In this document: positions 1 through 6,083 of the stretch, piece after piece | Layout of the letters: each line of letters opens with the position of its first letter | How positions within the stretch are numbered: the first letter of the stretch is position 1 | NCBI GenBank assembly: GCA_028281205.1 | Contig: JANQKJ010000008.1 | Span: 1 to 9,207, forward strand | Source: Gammaproteobacteria bacterium | GTDB lineage: Bacteria; Pseudomonadota; Gammaproteobacteria; UBA4575 | Length of the DNA: 9,207 nt | Direction of reading: 5' to 3' | Translations under genes and position numbers: made by a program | Notes under the pieces: model-generated | The model's input: only the letters and a program-made list of their open reading frames with translations | What the model was told of the DNA's origin: nothing | Database searches by the model: none

Positions 1-2
1 CA

Positions 3-1079
3 CTAGCCTCTACTTTTTTTTGAGCGAATAAAGCGTAACTTATCAGCGTCACTGAGACTAGTAACTTTTTGCTCGGTAGTTTTTTTGCTCGTAGTTGCAA
101 TTAATTCTTCTTCTTGATTCTTTAGAAATGGGCTGTTGATTTGTTGGGTAGAGAACTGAGGTTCCTCTTCCTTTGTCGCGCTTTGCTCTACATTCTGAGT
201 GGTTAGGCGTGGTGTTAACTGCATGGCAACACGTGGATCTTTCTCCCAGTGATCATACATTTCTTCAACAATTGTATTAGAGCGTATTAAATCTTCTAAA
301 CTTGTTGTTAACTGACGTTTAACCAAAGCAGCCTTTTCTTTCTCAAGTCGACCTAGTGTAGATAGTTCTTCAATTCTCTCTAAAATAGGCAGTGATTTTA
401 AGATCAGCTTAAGCTGTTCACTTAGATATTGGTTGTGTGAAGGAAGGACTTGCATCCACACGCCATATAAAAGCTCCTTCATTTTTTCCAGCACTATAGT
501 CTCACCAGTCAATTCGATGGATTTTTCGTTACCAGAGTCCATACCAATGATTGTTAGTTCAGCTGGGCTTTCAATGTGTTCAAGTGTTACAAAGCAATTA
601 TATAGCTGTTGCACACTCTCAAGAGTAGAGGCAATTTTCTTGGGCGTGTCTTTAGTATTTTTATCGGGTAATAATAAGATTGAGATAGTTTCATCTTCAG
701 CAGTCTTATTTCTTAATTCATCGTGGCCAATACAAATTACTTTTTGGAAGTAACCCAGACTTGAACGCAGTCTGCGCAGGTTGCTGAAAATACTTTTAAG
801 CAAATCAGGCTGGTCAGTAGAAATCAGTTTAGGCCAATTCTTGGGATCATTTAAATAATGCAGATCCAATTGCTTAAGAACCTCTTTTTCTGCGTCGGAT
901 AATTTGCTGGTAGATATTGAGAACTTGTTTAGTGCAGCTAAAAGGTCGCCGACATTAGGTACCTTTTTGCCTTGCTTGCTTAATGCAAGTATACGGACAT
1001 GCAATCGTTCAAGCAGTTCGCTGTCTGAAATGGCCTGTTGGATCTTGTATGTTGTGTCTATTAATTGTTTACGTCGCAT
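3..1079 (-). CDS. Uncharacterised soluble 358-residue protein
   Basis: I do not recognise this protein and assign no function. The reading frame is complete, from ATG at 1079 to TAG at 3-5. There is no signal peptide and no hydrophobic segment long enough to cross a membrane, so it is probably cytoplasmic. The first half (about residues 1-125) looks helical and basic. The middle (about 125-215) alternates short hydrophobic strands such as ETISILLL, CFVTLEHI and AELTIIGMD with polar loops, suggesting a small alpha/beta or sensor-like fold. Residues about 225-285 are helical and charged. The tail from about 290 is rich in Q, E, T, S and K and probably disordered, ending in the basic RFIRSKKSRG. 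It is the last minus-strand gene in the window, over 400 bp downstream of the FHA pair, so it probably has its own promoter. The coding call is supported by length, and the function is unknown. Confidence 0.8.
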   Translation of the reverse strand: MRRKQLIDTTYKIQQAISDSELLERLHVRILALSKQGKKVPNVGDLLAALNKFSISTSKLSDAEKEVLKQLDLHYLNDPKNWPKLISTDQPDLLKSIFSNLRRLRSSLGYFQKVICIGHDELRNKTAEDETISILLLPDKNTKDTPKKIASTLESVQQLYNCFVTLEHIESPAELTIIGMDSGNEKSIELTGETIVLEKMKELLYGVWMQVLPSHNQYLSEQLKLILKSLPILERIEELSTLGRLEKEKAALVKRQLTTSLEDLIRSNTIVEEMYDHWEKDPRVAMQLTPRLTTQNVEQSATKEEEPQFSTQQINSPFLKNQEEELIATTSKKTTEQKVTSLSDADKLRFIRSKKSRG

Positions 1080-1518
1080 AGTCGTTCACTTCAAGGTTAG
1101 GCTCTGGGTAAGAGCGTAGTTTCTCTGTATCTGTTAGGGTCTATACTATTGCTCTGTAAAGAATGTGCCCGTGATGAACGTCATAATTTCAGGAATAAAC
1201 GGTATATTAATTACGTTTAATTTGACTTTGTGTGCGTAAATGTGAACTACGCTAAGCTTTGAATTGTAAGCACTTTTTGAGAATTTGGCCTAATAGCGGG
1301 AGTGACTATATACCTATTTGTTAGTCACTTTATTGTCACAGTCGTCATTACTTACGATCTGGCAGAAACAACATTTGGATAGAAAATACGCTTAAAAATT
1401 TCTATAGCGTACTGATTAGCTGAAAGTTTTAATTAAGTAAATGAAGTGTTTAAATAAAGATATAAACTAACCAAAATGGCTGTTTATTATTTGAATTAAT
1501 CAGAGTATGACTAGTGAA
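1080..1518. other. Gene-free 439-bp spacer
   Basis: This AT-rich stretch lies between the orphan gene and the downstream FHA gene. Neither strand has a credible ORF, and I saw no tRNA-like cloverleaf. Its only clear structure is the 8-bp inverted repeat at 1301-1329. It should hold the promoter of the 358-residue gene, but I could not find a convincing -35/-10 pair. No T-run terminator is evident just after the FHA gene stop. Confidence 0.6.
1301..1329. repeat. 8-bp perfect inverted repeat in the spacer
   Basis: The arms AGTGACTA (1301-1308) and TAGTCACT (1322-1329) are perfect reverse complements around a 13-nt loop, with a possible G-U pair outside. A further GTCAC lies a few bases to the right. 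No T-run follows on the minus strand, so it does not look like an intrinsic terminator for the FHA gene. It could be an operator or an RNA hairpin. Confidence 0.5.
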
Positions 1519-2127
1519 TCAGCTAATAATAAAACGTACAACAAACTCTTTGTCTACATTAGAAGGTTTACCTAGGCTTAGAACACCTGAGCCACTAAGA
1601 ATAATTTCATCGCGGCAAATATGTGTGGTGCGGCCGTCATCAAAATCAATATAAGTTCCATTGAAGCTATGGTCACAGAAATAAAATTGACCATTGCGCC
1701 ATTCAATACGTCCATGTCGGCGTGAAGAAAAACGGTTCATAACAACTAAATCGCAATTTTGATCACGTCCAAGACTGCAGCGCTTTTCCTGCTGAGAAAG
1801 GTTGATTCTCCACTTTTGAAATGACAATTCCATTGCTTGGGCAACATTACTGGATGTCTCAAGCGTAGGTACTCCAACATTAGTGAAATCGTGATCCTTT
1901 AAAATTGAAGGTAATTCTGGGGCAGTATCGGAGTCATCCAGTACTTGTTTGTCGCTAGTGCGGCGCCCTAGGCTTTGGTCTTTTTCAGTTTCGCGTATAT
2001 CAATTGAACGACGGCGATTTTTGGTGACAAGTACGCCGCTGCTATCTACAAATGGATAGGTTGGGCGCTTACCCCATTTTCGTCGTTCTGCTGGTTTTTG
2101 GTCTGATTTGAGCTGTTTTTGAGACAT
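1519..2127 (-). CDS. FHA-domain protein A (phosphothreonine-binding), tandem paralogue
   Basis: A forkhead-associated domain fills the C-terminal half (about residues 112-195 of 202). Its hallmark residues are visible: the SLGRD turn (G120, R121), FSSRRHGRIE (S135, R136, H138) and SFNGTYI (N156, G157, T158). In the FHA family these residues bind phosphothreonine peptides, so the protein probably docks a Ser/Thr-phosphorylated partner in the cytoplasm. The N-terminal 45 residues carry RRK, PFVDSSGVLV and a run of arginines, matching the neighbouring FHA protein without gaps. The segment between (about 45-110) is polar and probably flexible. I chose the ATG at 2127. A TTG 16 codons upstream would add a hydrophobic stretch that does not fit the family, although no strong ribosome-binding site precedes the ATG. 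It is the second gene of the FHA pair. No kinase or phosphatase gene is adjacent. Confidence 0.85.
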   Translation of the reverse strand: MSQKQLKSDQKPAERRKWGKRPTYPFVDSSGVLVTKNRRRSIDIRETEKDQSLGRRTSDKQVLDDSDTAPELPSILKDHDFTNVGVPTLETSSNVAQAMELSFQKWRINLSQQEKRCSLGRDQNCDLVVMNRFSSRRHGRIEWRNGQFYFCDHSFNGTYIDFDDGRTTHICRDEIILSGSGVLSLGKPSNVDKEFVVRFIIS

Positions 2128-2247
2128 GCCAGAAGTATGTATCAAGCAAAATAAAACGTCATGACCAAAAAACAAAAAGCCGAAGAACGGTCAGATGTAG
2201 CCGATAAATTTTAACTCAGAGCAGAGTGATTTTTTGGCAACTAAAAT

Positions 2248-2760
2248 TTAGCCTATGAAGTAGTGAATGACGTCACTTTCAGAGTGATCGAAGGGTACGC
2301 CTAAACTAATAATGCCGCTGCCTTTAATCATGATTTTGTCTTTGGTGACAAATACTTCGCCATCATCATTTTTGATATAAGTCCCATTTACGCTGTCATC
2401 GATTAAGTAGTAGCCATTGTTTTCAAAACATAGGCGTGAATGTTTTCTGGATATGAATCTGGAAGAAAAACTGGCGAAACAATCGGGTGAACGGCCTATC
2501 CATACACCTTCACCGCCACGTTTGACCTCATGGATTTCATCCTGAAACCAGATAAATAAGCGCTTATTGCCTATATCTGATACTTCGACATCAATGATGT
2601 CGTCACTTGGGTCTTCTATTAGAATATTATTGATACGGCGCTCGGGGATCTGGCGTCTGTCTTGGCGAACTAATGTGTCTTCAGAGTCAAAAAACGGAAA
2701 CAACGGAGTAGTAATCATCTTGCGACGATCTTCCGCACTTCGACGTTCCTGTGTAATCAC
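2248..2760 (-). CDS. FHA-domain protein B (phosphothreonine-binding), tandem paralogue
   Basis: This 170-residue cytoplasmic protein has a C-terminal FHA domain (about residues 82-160). It shows VWIGRSPDC (G89, R90), FISRKHSRL (S104, R105, H107) and SVNGTYIK (N125, G126, T127), the residues that contact phosphothreonine in known FHA domains. The N-terminus has ERRSAEDRRK followed by PFFDSEDTLV and paired arginines (RQDRR, PERR), the same motif as the neighbouring FHA protein. Both proteins end in closely related sequence (GSG-SLG-P). The start is GTG at 2760, preceded at 6 bp by a purine-rich AGAGAG ribosome-binding site. An in-frame stop lies just upstream, and later starts would cut the conserved arginine motif. 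It is first in the tandem pair, about 120 bp ahead of its paralogue, and probably co-transcribed with it. Its binding partner is unknown. Confidence 0.87.
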   Translation of the reverse strand: MITQERRSAEDRRKMITTPLFPFFDSEDTLVRQDRRQIPERRINNILIEDPSDDIIDVEVSDIGNKRLFIWFQDEIHEVKRGGEGVWIGRSPDCFASFSSRFISRKHSRLCFENNGYYLIDDSVNGTYIKNDDGEVFVTKDKIMIKGSGIISLGVPFDHSESDVIHYFIG

Positions 2761-2766
2761 TATTGA

Positions 2767-2772
2767 CTCTCT
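2767..2772 (-). promoter_or_regulatory. Ribosome-binding site for FHA protein B (supports GTG start)
   Basis: Read on the minus strand, this is AGAGAG within AAAGAGAGT, 6 nt before the GTG at 2760. It supports the non-ATG start that keeps the conserved arginine-rich N-terminus. Confidence 0.55.
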
Positions 2773-2811
2773 TTATTATGTTTTTATCGCTGATGCAATG
2801 TAGTGATTAAA

Positions 2812-2970
2812 CTAGATTATTGTCAGGCTTTCAATCTCTGGTAACCACACAGTAAACAATGCGAATGCATAAGTTGCTATTCCTAGTATTAGCCATAATG
2901 CAAACAGTACTGATAATGAAATGTTATGAGTGGAAAGGCCTGTTTCTACTTTACTGGATACGACTTCCAT
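2812..2970 (-). CDS. Small single-pass membrane peptide (52 residues), candidate
   Basis: This short frame runs from ATG at 2970 to TAG at 2812-2814. The peptide has a polar N-terminus (MEVVSSKVETGLSTHN), then about 27 consecutive mostly hydrophobic residues (LSVLFALWLILGIATYAFAL plus flanks), then a short acidic tail (LPEIESLTII). That is a textbook single transmembrane helix, which random spacer DNA rarely encodes in one open frame. It lies in the 400-bp gap between ispG and the FHA pair, on the same strand, and overlaps no other plausible gene. An in-frame stop lies six codons upstream, so this is the only ATG for the segment. A clear ribosome-binding site is missing; the upstream bases are AT-rich with TATATA. 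I do not recognise a family. It could be a real small membrane protein or a decayed remnant. Confidence 0.45.
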   Translation of the reverse strand: MEVVSSKVETGLSTHNISLSVLFALWLILGIATYAFALFTVWLPEIESLTII

Positions 2971-3083
2971 ACAATATATAGTGTTCTCTAATTACCTTCA
3001 GTCACTAGGATACTAACATAATGCATAGAGTTCCCTAAATGTTTTGCTGCATAAAAAAATATTTTAAGACTTATAAAAATAGA

Positions 3084-3123
3084 TGAAAAATTATAAGTAA
3101 CTTACTGTTAGTAAGTTCTTATT
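3084..3123 (-). terminator. Probable intrinsic terminator of ispG
   Basis: The hairpin has an 8-bp inner stem AACTTACT/AGTAAGTT around the triloop at 3107-3109. It extends by five more pairs (ATAAG 3093-3097 with CTTAT 3118-3122) across one bulged base at 3098. Read on the minus strand, AATTTTTC follows the stem directly. It lies about 45 nt past the ispG stop. The stem is AT-rich, so it may be moderate in strength. Confidence 0.6.
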
Positions 3124-3166
3124 GGTTAAAACTGACAATATCCCGGCGAAATTCAGAGCTAAAAAT

Positions 3167-4399
3167 TTATTTAATTTGATAATTATCATGAATATATTGA
3201 GTCACGATAAGCTTAAATTCATCTGCGATGTGTTCACCTCGCAAAGTACATGATTTTTCACCATCAATATAAACAGGTGCCACAGGTGCTTCCCCACTAC
3301 CAGGTAGACTGATACCGATATTGGCATGCTTACTCTCACCTGGGCCATTAACTACGCAACCCATGACTGCTACAGATAAGTGTTCAACGCCCGGGTAGGT
3401 TTTTTTCCAGTCTGGCATCGACTTGCGAAGGTATAGCTGGATATCATCGGCGAGCTTTTGGAAATAATCGCTAGTTGTACGTCCACAACCGGGACATGAC
3501 GTAACAGCTGGGGTGAACGCGCGCAATTCTAGAGACTGCAGGATTTCCTGAGCGATCACCACTTCTTCAGTACGTGAACCGCCTGGTTGTGGGGTCAGCG
3601 AGACACGAATTGTGTCACCAATGCCTTGTTGAAGGAGTATTCCCAGCGCAGCCGCAGAAGCCACGGTTCCTTTAATACCCATACCAGCCTCAGTGAGTCC
3701 TACATGAAGTGCATAGTTACAACGTTGAGCTAAATCTTGGTAGACCTTAATCAGTTTGGGTGCCTGACTGATTTTGCAAGAAATAACAATTTTGTCTTCA
3801 TTAAGCCCTAACGATTCTGCGTATTTGGCACTACTGAGCGCAGAGGTGATTAAAGCTTCTTGCATTACTTCTTCTAGTGGTTTGGGTTCAGTCAGTTGTT
3901 GATTGAGATCCATTTGTTCAGCCAACACCTGTTGGTCGAGGCTGCCCCAATTAACACCAATGCGTACAGGTTTTTGAAATTTACATGCGGTTTCGATCAT
4001 GGATGCGAATTGACTATCACGCTTTTTTCCACGTCCGACATTTCCTGGATTAATGCGGTACTTGTCCAGGTGCTCAGCACATTCAGGTGCCTCGGCAAGT
4101 AATTTGTGGCCATTGAAATGGAAATCACCTACCAACGGAACGTTAATATTCATGCGTGCCAAGTGTTCTTTTATATGTGGAATAGCGCGAGCAGCCTCAA
4201 TGTTGTTAACGGTGAGCCGAACGATTTCTGAGCCTGCTCTAGCTAGATCTGCCACTTGAGCTGCGGAGCGTATAATGTCACTAGTGTCTGTGTTTGTCAT
4301 AGACTGAACAACAATAGGCGCATTACCACCCATTTTTACATTACCTATAAGGACGCAAGCGGATTGCCGTCTTAATACATTGCTAGAATTTGATGGCAT
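3167..4399 (-). CDS. ispG: 4-hydroxy-3-methylbut-2-enyl diphosphate synthase (flavodoxin)
   Basis: IspG (GcpE) catalyses the penultimate step of the MEP isoprenoid pathway in the cytoplasm: reductive ring-opening of MEcPP to HMBPP, using a [4Fe-4S] cluster fed by flavodoxin or ferredoxin. The N-terminal TIM-barrel part opens with GGNAPIVVQSMTNTDT. The cluster ligands are visible as C302 and C305 (SCPGCGRTTS), C348 (MGCVVNGPGE) and the glutamate E355. At 410 residues it is longer than the 372-residue E. coli enzyme. The second and third cluster cysteines are 43 residues apart, against 32 in E. coli, as in the long-form proteobacterial enzymes. The ATG at 4399 gives the usual short N-terminus before the first strand, although no strong ribosome-binding site is seen. 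It is divergent from yjbQ and not next to rodZ or hisS, where it often lies in gammaproteobacteria. The gene looks intact. Confidence 0.97.
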   Translation of the reverse strand: MPSNSSNVLRRQSACVLIGNVKMGGNAPIVVQSMTNTDTSDIIRSAAQVADLARAGSEIVRLTVNNIEAARAIPHIKEHLARMNINVPLVGDFHFNGHKLLAEAPECAEHLDKYRINPGNVGRGKKRDSQFASMIETACKFQKPVRIGVNWGSLDQQVLAEQMDLNQQLTEPKPLEEVMQEALITSALSSAKYAESLGLNEDKIVISCKISQAPKLIKVYQDLAQRCNYALHVGLTEAGMGIKGTVASAAALGILLQQGIGDTIRVSLTPQPGGSRTEEVVIAQEILQSLELRAFTPAVTSCPGCGRTTSDYFQKLADDIQLYLRKSMPDWKKTYPGVEHLSVAVMGCVVNGPGESKHANIGISLPGSGEAPVAPVYIDGEKSCTLRGEHIADEFKLIVTQYIHDNYQIK

Positions 4400-4481
4400 G
4401 AATATGTGAGCATTTTGTTAACATTTGGAAGTGCCTAGTTTAGCTAACATTGCTGCAGGTTTCGAAGTAAGATTTTGGATA

Positions 4482-4919
4482 ATGAATAATCATACGCAAT
4501 ATTTTCAACAGACATTACATGTTTCAATGGCTGCACGTGAAACACGTAATATTACTGAGCAAATCGAAACAGTTGTAGCTGAATCCGGTATTAAACTTGG
4601 TTTGTGTCATGTATTTATCCATCATACCAGTGCCTCCTTAATTGTCTGTGAGAATGCTGATCCGGATGTTCGCACAGATTTAGAAACATTTATGTCTCAA
4701 TTAATTCCTGATGGTGATCCTATGTTTATTCATACTGATGAGGGAGCGGATGATATGCCTGCCCATGTGCGTTCTGTACTGACGCATACAGAAGTTACAT
4801 TGCCTGTGAATCATTCAAGACTTGCATTAGGAATATGGCAAGGAGTGTATATATGGGAACACCGTCATCAAGCGCATCGACGTAAAATTACTGTCACTGT
4901 GCATGGGTGTTGCAAGTAA
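4482..4919 (+). CDS. yjbQ: YjbQ family protein (UPF0047), secondary thiamine-phosphate synthase-like
   Basis: The 145-residue product matches the small, widespread YjbQ/UPF0047 family along its whole length. It shows VFIHHTSASLIVCENADPD (about residues 44-62), the EGADDMPAH segment (87-95) and the C-terminal signature LGIWQGVYIWEHRHQ with its histidines (about 116-129). Family members have shown weak thiamine-phosphate synthase activity in a genetic test, but the true role is unsettled, so the name is only a family label. I chose the ATG at 4482, which gives the family's usual length (about 138). The TTG at 4425 would add 19 residues not expected in the family. It is the first gene of a plus-strand operon and is divergent from ispG across about 80 bp that must hold both promoters. 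The next gene starts 2 bp after its stop. Confidence 0.92.
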   Translation: MNNHTQYFQQTLHVSMAARETRNITEQIETVVAESGIKLGLCHVFIHHTSASLIVCENADPDVRTDLETFMSQLIPDGDPMFIHTDEGADDMPAHVRSVLTHTEVTLPVNHSRLALGIWQGVYIWEHRHQAHRRKITVTVHGCCK

Positions 4920-4921
4920 CT

Positions 4922-5620
4922 ATGACCAAGACCACAGTGTTTGATGGAATTAAGTGTGTCACTCTAGATCTAGATGATACTTTGTGGCCAGTAGAGCCGA
5001 CTATTACTAGAGCTGAACAAGCTCTATACGATTGGATGAAACAAAATTATTCTAAGATTACACAAAAATATACGCTGGATGACATTACTATAAAGCGCAC
5101 GCTTTTAGGTGAGCAGCGTAAAGATATTGCACATAATGTAACCCAACTGAGGTACTGTGCTTTAAGCGAATTGGCTGAAGAATTTAACTATGAATCTCAA
5201 TTTGCACATGATGCGATGTCCTTATTCCGCCATTTTAGAGACCAGGTAGAGCCTTACGAGCACGCCGAAACAGTATTATCCTATTTACAACAACACTACA
5301 CTTTAGGTGCGATTACTAATGGTAATGCACAATTACATAATATTTCACTAGGGCGGTTTTTTGATTTTGTCGTTACCGCCGAACAAGTTGGTGTTAGCAA
5401 ACCCCATGCAGATATGTTTGTTAATGCTTCCAAGCAAGCAAATGTGGTTCTGGAAAAGATTGTACATATCGGTGACTCGCCTCAAACAGATGTACTAGGT
5501 GCATTGAAAGCAGGGTGTAAGGCAATTTGGTTTAACCACAGGCGACTAGCATGGCCGGGAGGACAAACACCTGATCGGGTCGTACATTGCTTAAGTGAGT
5601 TACCACAAATTTTAAAATAA
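4922..5620 (+). CDS. HAD-superfamily phosphatase, YigB-like
   Basis: This is a cytoplasmic HAD hydrolase of subfamily I with an alpha-helical cap. Motif I is TLDLDDTLW (nucleophile D16, acid/base D18). Motif II is the threonine in GAITNGNAQ (T132), motif III is K160 in GVSKPHADMF, and motif IV is HIGDSPQTD (D185, D190). Order, spacing and length (232 residues) match E. coli YigB, including ITNGNAQ and the GD-TDV-GA segment. YigB dephosphorylates the riboflavin intermediate 5-amino-6-(5-phosphoribitylamino)uracil and FMN. HAD specificity is poorly predicted from sequence, so the substrate is an inference. The ATG lies 2 bp after the yjbQ stop. A GTG at 4907 would overlap yjbQ by 13 bp and add five residues, and neither start has a strong ribosome-binding site. 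The close spacing suggests translational coupling. Confidence 0.88.
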   Translation: MTKTTVFDGIKCVTLDLDDTLWPVEPTITRAEQALYDWMKQNYSKITQKYTLDDITIKRTLLGEQRKDIAHNVTQLRYCALSELAEEFNYESQFAHDAMSLFRHFRDQVEPYEHAETVLSYLQQHYTLGAITNGNAQLHNISLGRFFDFVVTAEQVGVSKPHADMFVNASKQANVVLEKIVHIGDSPQTDVLGALKAGCKAIWFNHRRLAWPGGQTPDRVVHCLSELPQILK

Positions 5621-5634
5621 TAATGAATATGACT

Positions 5635-5640
5635 AGGAGA
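5635..5640 (+). promoter_or_regulatory. Ribosome-binding site for the 140-residue membrane protein
   Basis: AGGAGA lies 4 nt before the ATG at 5645. It is the strongest Shine-Dalgarno sequence in this operon and fixes the start of the third gene. Confidence 0.75.
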
Positions 5641-5644
5641 CCAT

Positions 5645-6067
5645 ATGGCTGATAATAAACAGGACGGTAAGACTCTAGAAGAACGCATTAAGAGTTTAGA
5701 GATACTGCAAAGAAATACCCGTATAGCTATTATTATTTTAGTGGGCTACTCGATTTATGATGTGATTTCCAAGGATTCAGGATCAGAAATTATTTTTGCT
5801 CATAAAGTTAAAGCAAGAGAGTTTGAGTTGATTGACGGTCAAGGCGCGATTTACGGTAGTTGGAAAGTGCTTGATAGCGAGAAAAGAACTGCCGGTCTGG
5901 TCATGGAAAATGCCAGTGGTGATCAAATGATGATGACTGCAGATGATATGAAACTGACTACTGGAAGAATTAATCCTGCTCCCAAGATGACTCTTGATGA
6001 AACAGGTGTGACATTGTTTGATGCGACTTACTCAGAATCAAGCTCGGAATTAAATAATTCTGAGTAA
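5645..6067 (+). CDS. Small membrane-anchored protein with a beta-rich domain, unknown function
   Basis: The 140-residue product begins with a charged helix (KTLEERIKSLEILQRNTR), then one hydrophobic segment (AIIILVGYSIYDV, about residues 26-41). The rest is beta-rich and polar (about 48-126), ending in an acidic, serine-rich tail. The phrase KVKAREFELIDGQGAIYGSW and the later MTLDETGVTLFDA resemble short beta-strand repeats of the type 'R-F-L-D-G', known from uncharacterised membrane-anchored bacterial proteins. That comparison is from memory. The basic N-terminal side suggests the N-terminus is in the cytoplasm and the beta domain in the periplasm. Translation starts at ATG 5645 behind a strong AGGAGA. 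It lies 24 bp after the HAD gene and is the last gene of the plus-strand operon. Its stop codon lies within one arm of a 13-bp inverted repeat. The function is unknown. Confidence 0.82.
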   Translation: MADNKQDGKTLEERIKSLEILQRNTRIAIIILVGYSIYDVISKDSGSEIIFAHKVKAREFELIDGQGAIYGSWKVLDSEKRTAGLVMENASGDQMMMTADDMKLTTGRINPAPKMTLDETGVTLFDATYSESSSELNNSE

Positions 6068-6069
6068 GT
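6026..6069. repeat. 13-bp perfect inverted repeat over the stop codon (possible terminator hairpin)
   Basis: The arms ACTTACTCAGAAT (6026-6038) and ATTCTGAGTAAGT (6057-6069) are perfect reverse complements around an 18-nt loop. The left arm is coding sequence for the last residues of the 140-residue protein, and the right arm includes its TAA. On the plus strand a T-rich stretch begins about 10 nt after the stem, too far for a canonical intrinsic terminator. It lies between two convergent genes and could block read-through or protect mRNA ends. Confidence 0.6.
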
Positions 6070-6083
6070 GCGATATTGAAGAT

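Noticed and set aside
433..753. A 106-codon plus-strand frame opposite the orphan gene.
   Set aside because: It is antisense with no ribosome-binding site and Ser-rich low-complexity composition. The opposite frame is much longer and more protein-like.
1174..1239. A plus-strand 21-codon ORF starting with ATG, partly hydrophobic.
   Set aside because: Very short, no ribosome-binding site and no supporting context. Such frames are expected by chance in AT-rich spacer.
2128..2175. An upstream TTG start extending FHA protein A by 16 residues.
   Set aside because: The extension is hydrophobic and absent from the paralogue, and the ATG at 2127 matches the family layout.
2176..2200. A T-rich tract with a short CCG/CGG stem on the minus strand between the two FHA genes, possibly a terminator.
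   Set aside because: The stem has only three pairs, too weak to call, and the pair is more likely co-transcribed.
4425..4481. An upstream TTG start extending YjbQ by 19 residues.
   Set aside because: The extra residues exceed the usual family length and would consume most of the divergent promoter region. ATG at 4482 fits better.
4400..4481. TTGTTA at 4415-4420 as a -35 box for yjbQ.
   Set aside because: No good -10 box lies at 16-18 bp; the nearest candidates are at 15 and 20 bp.
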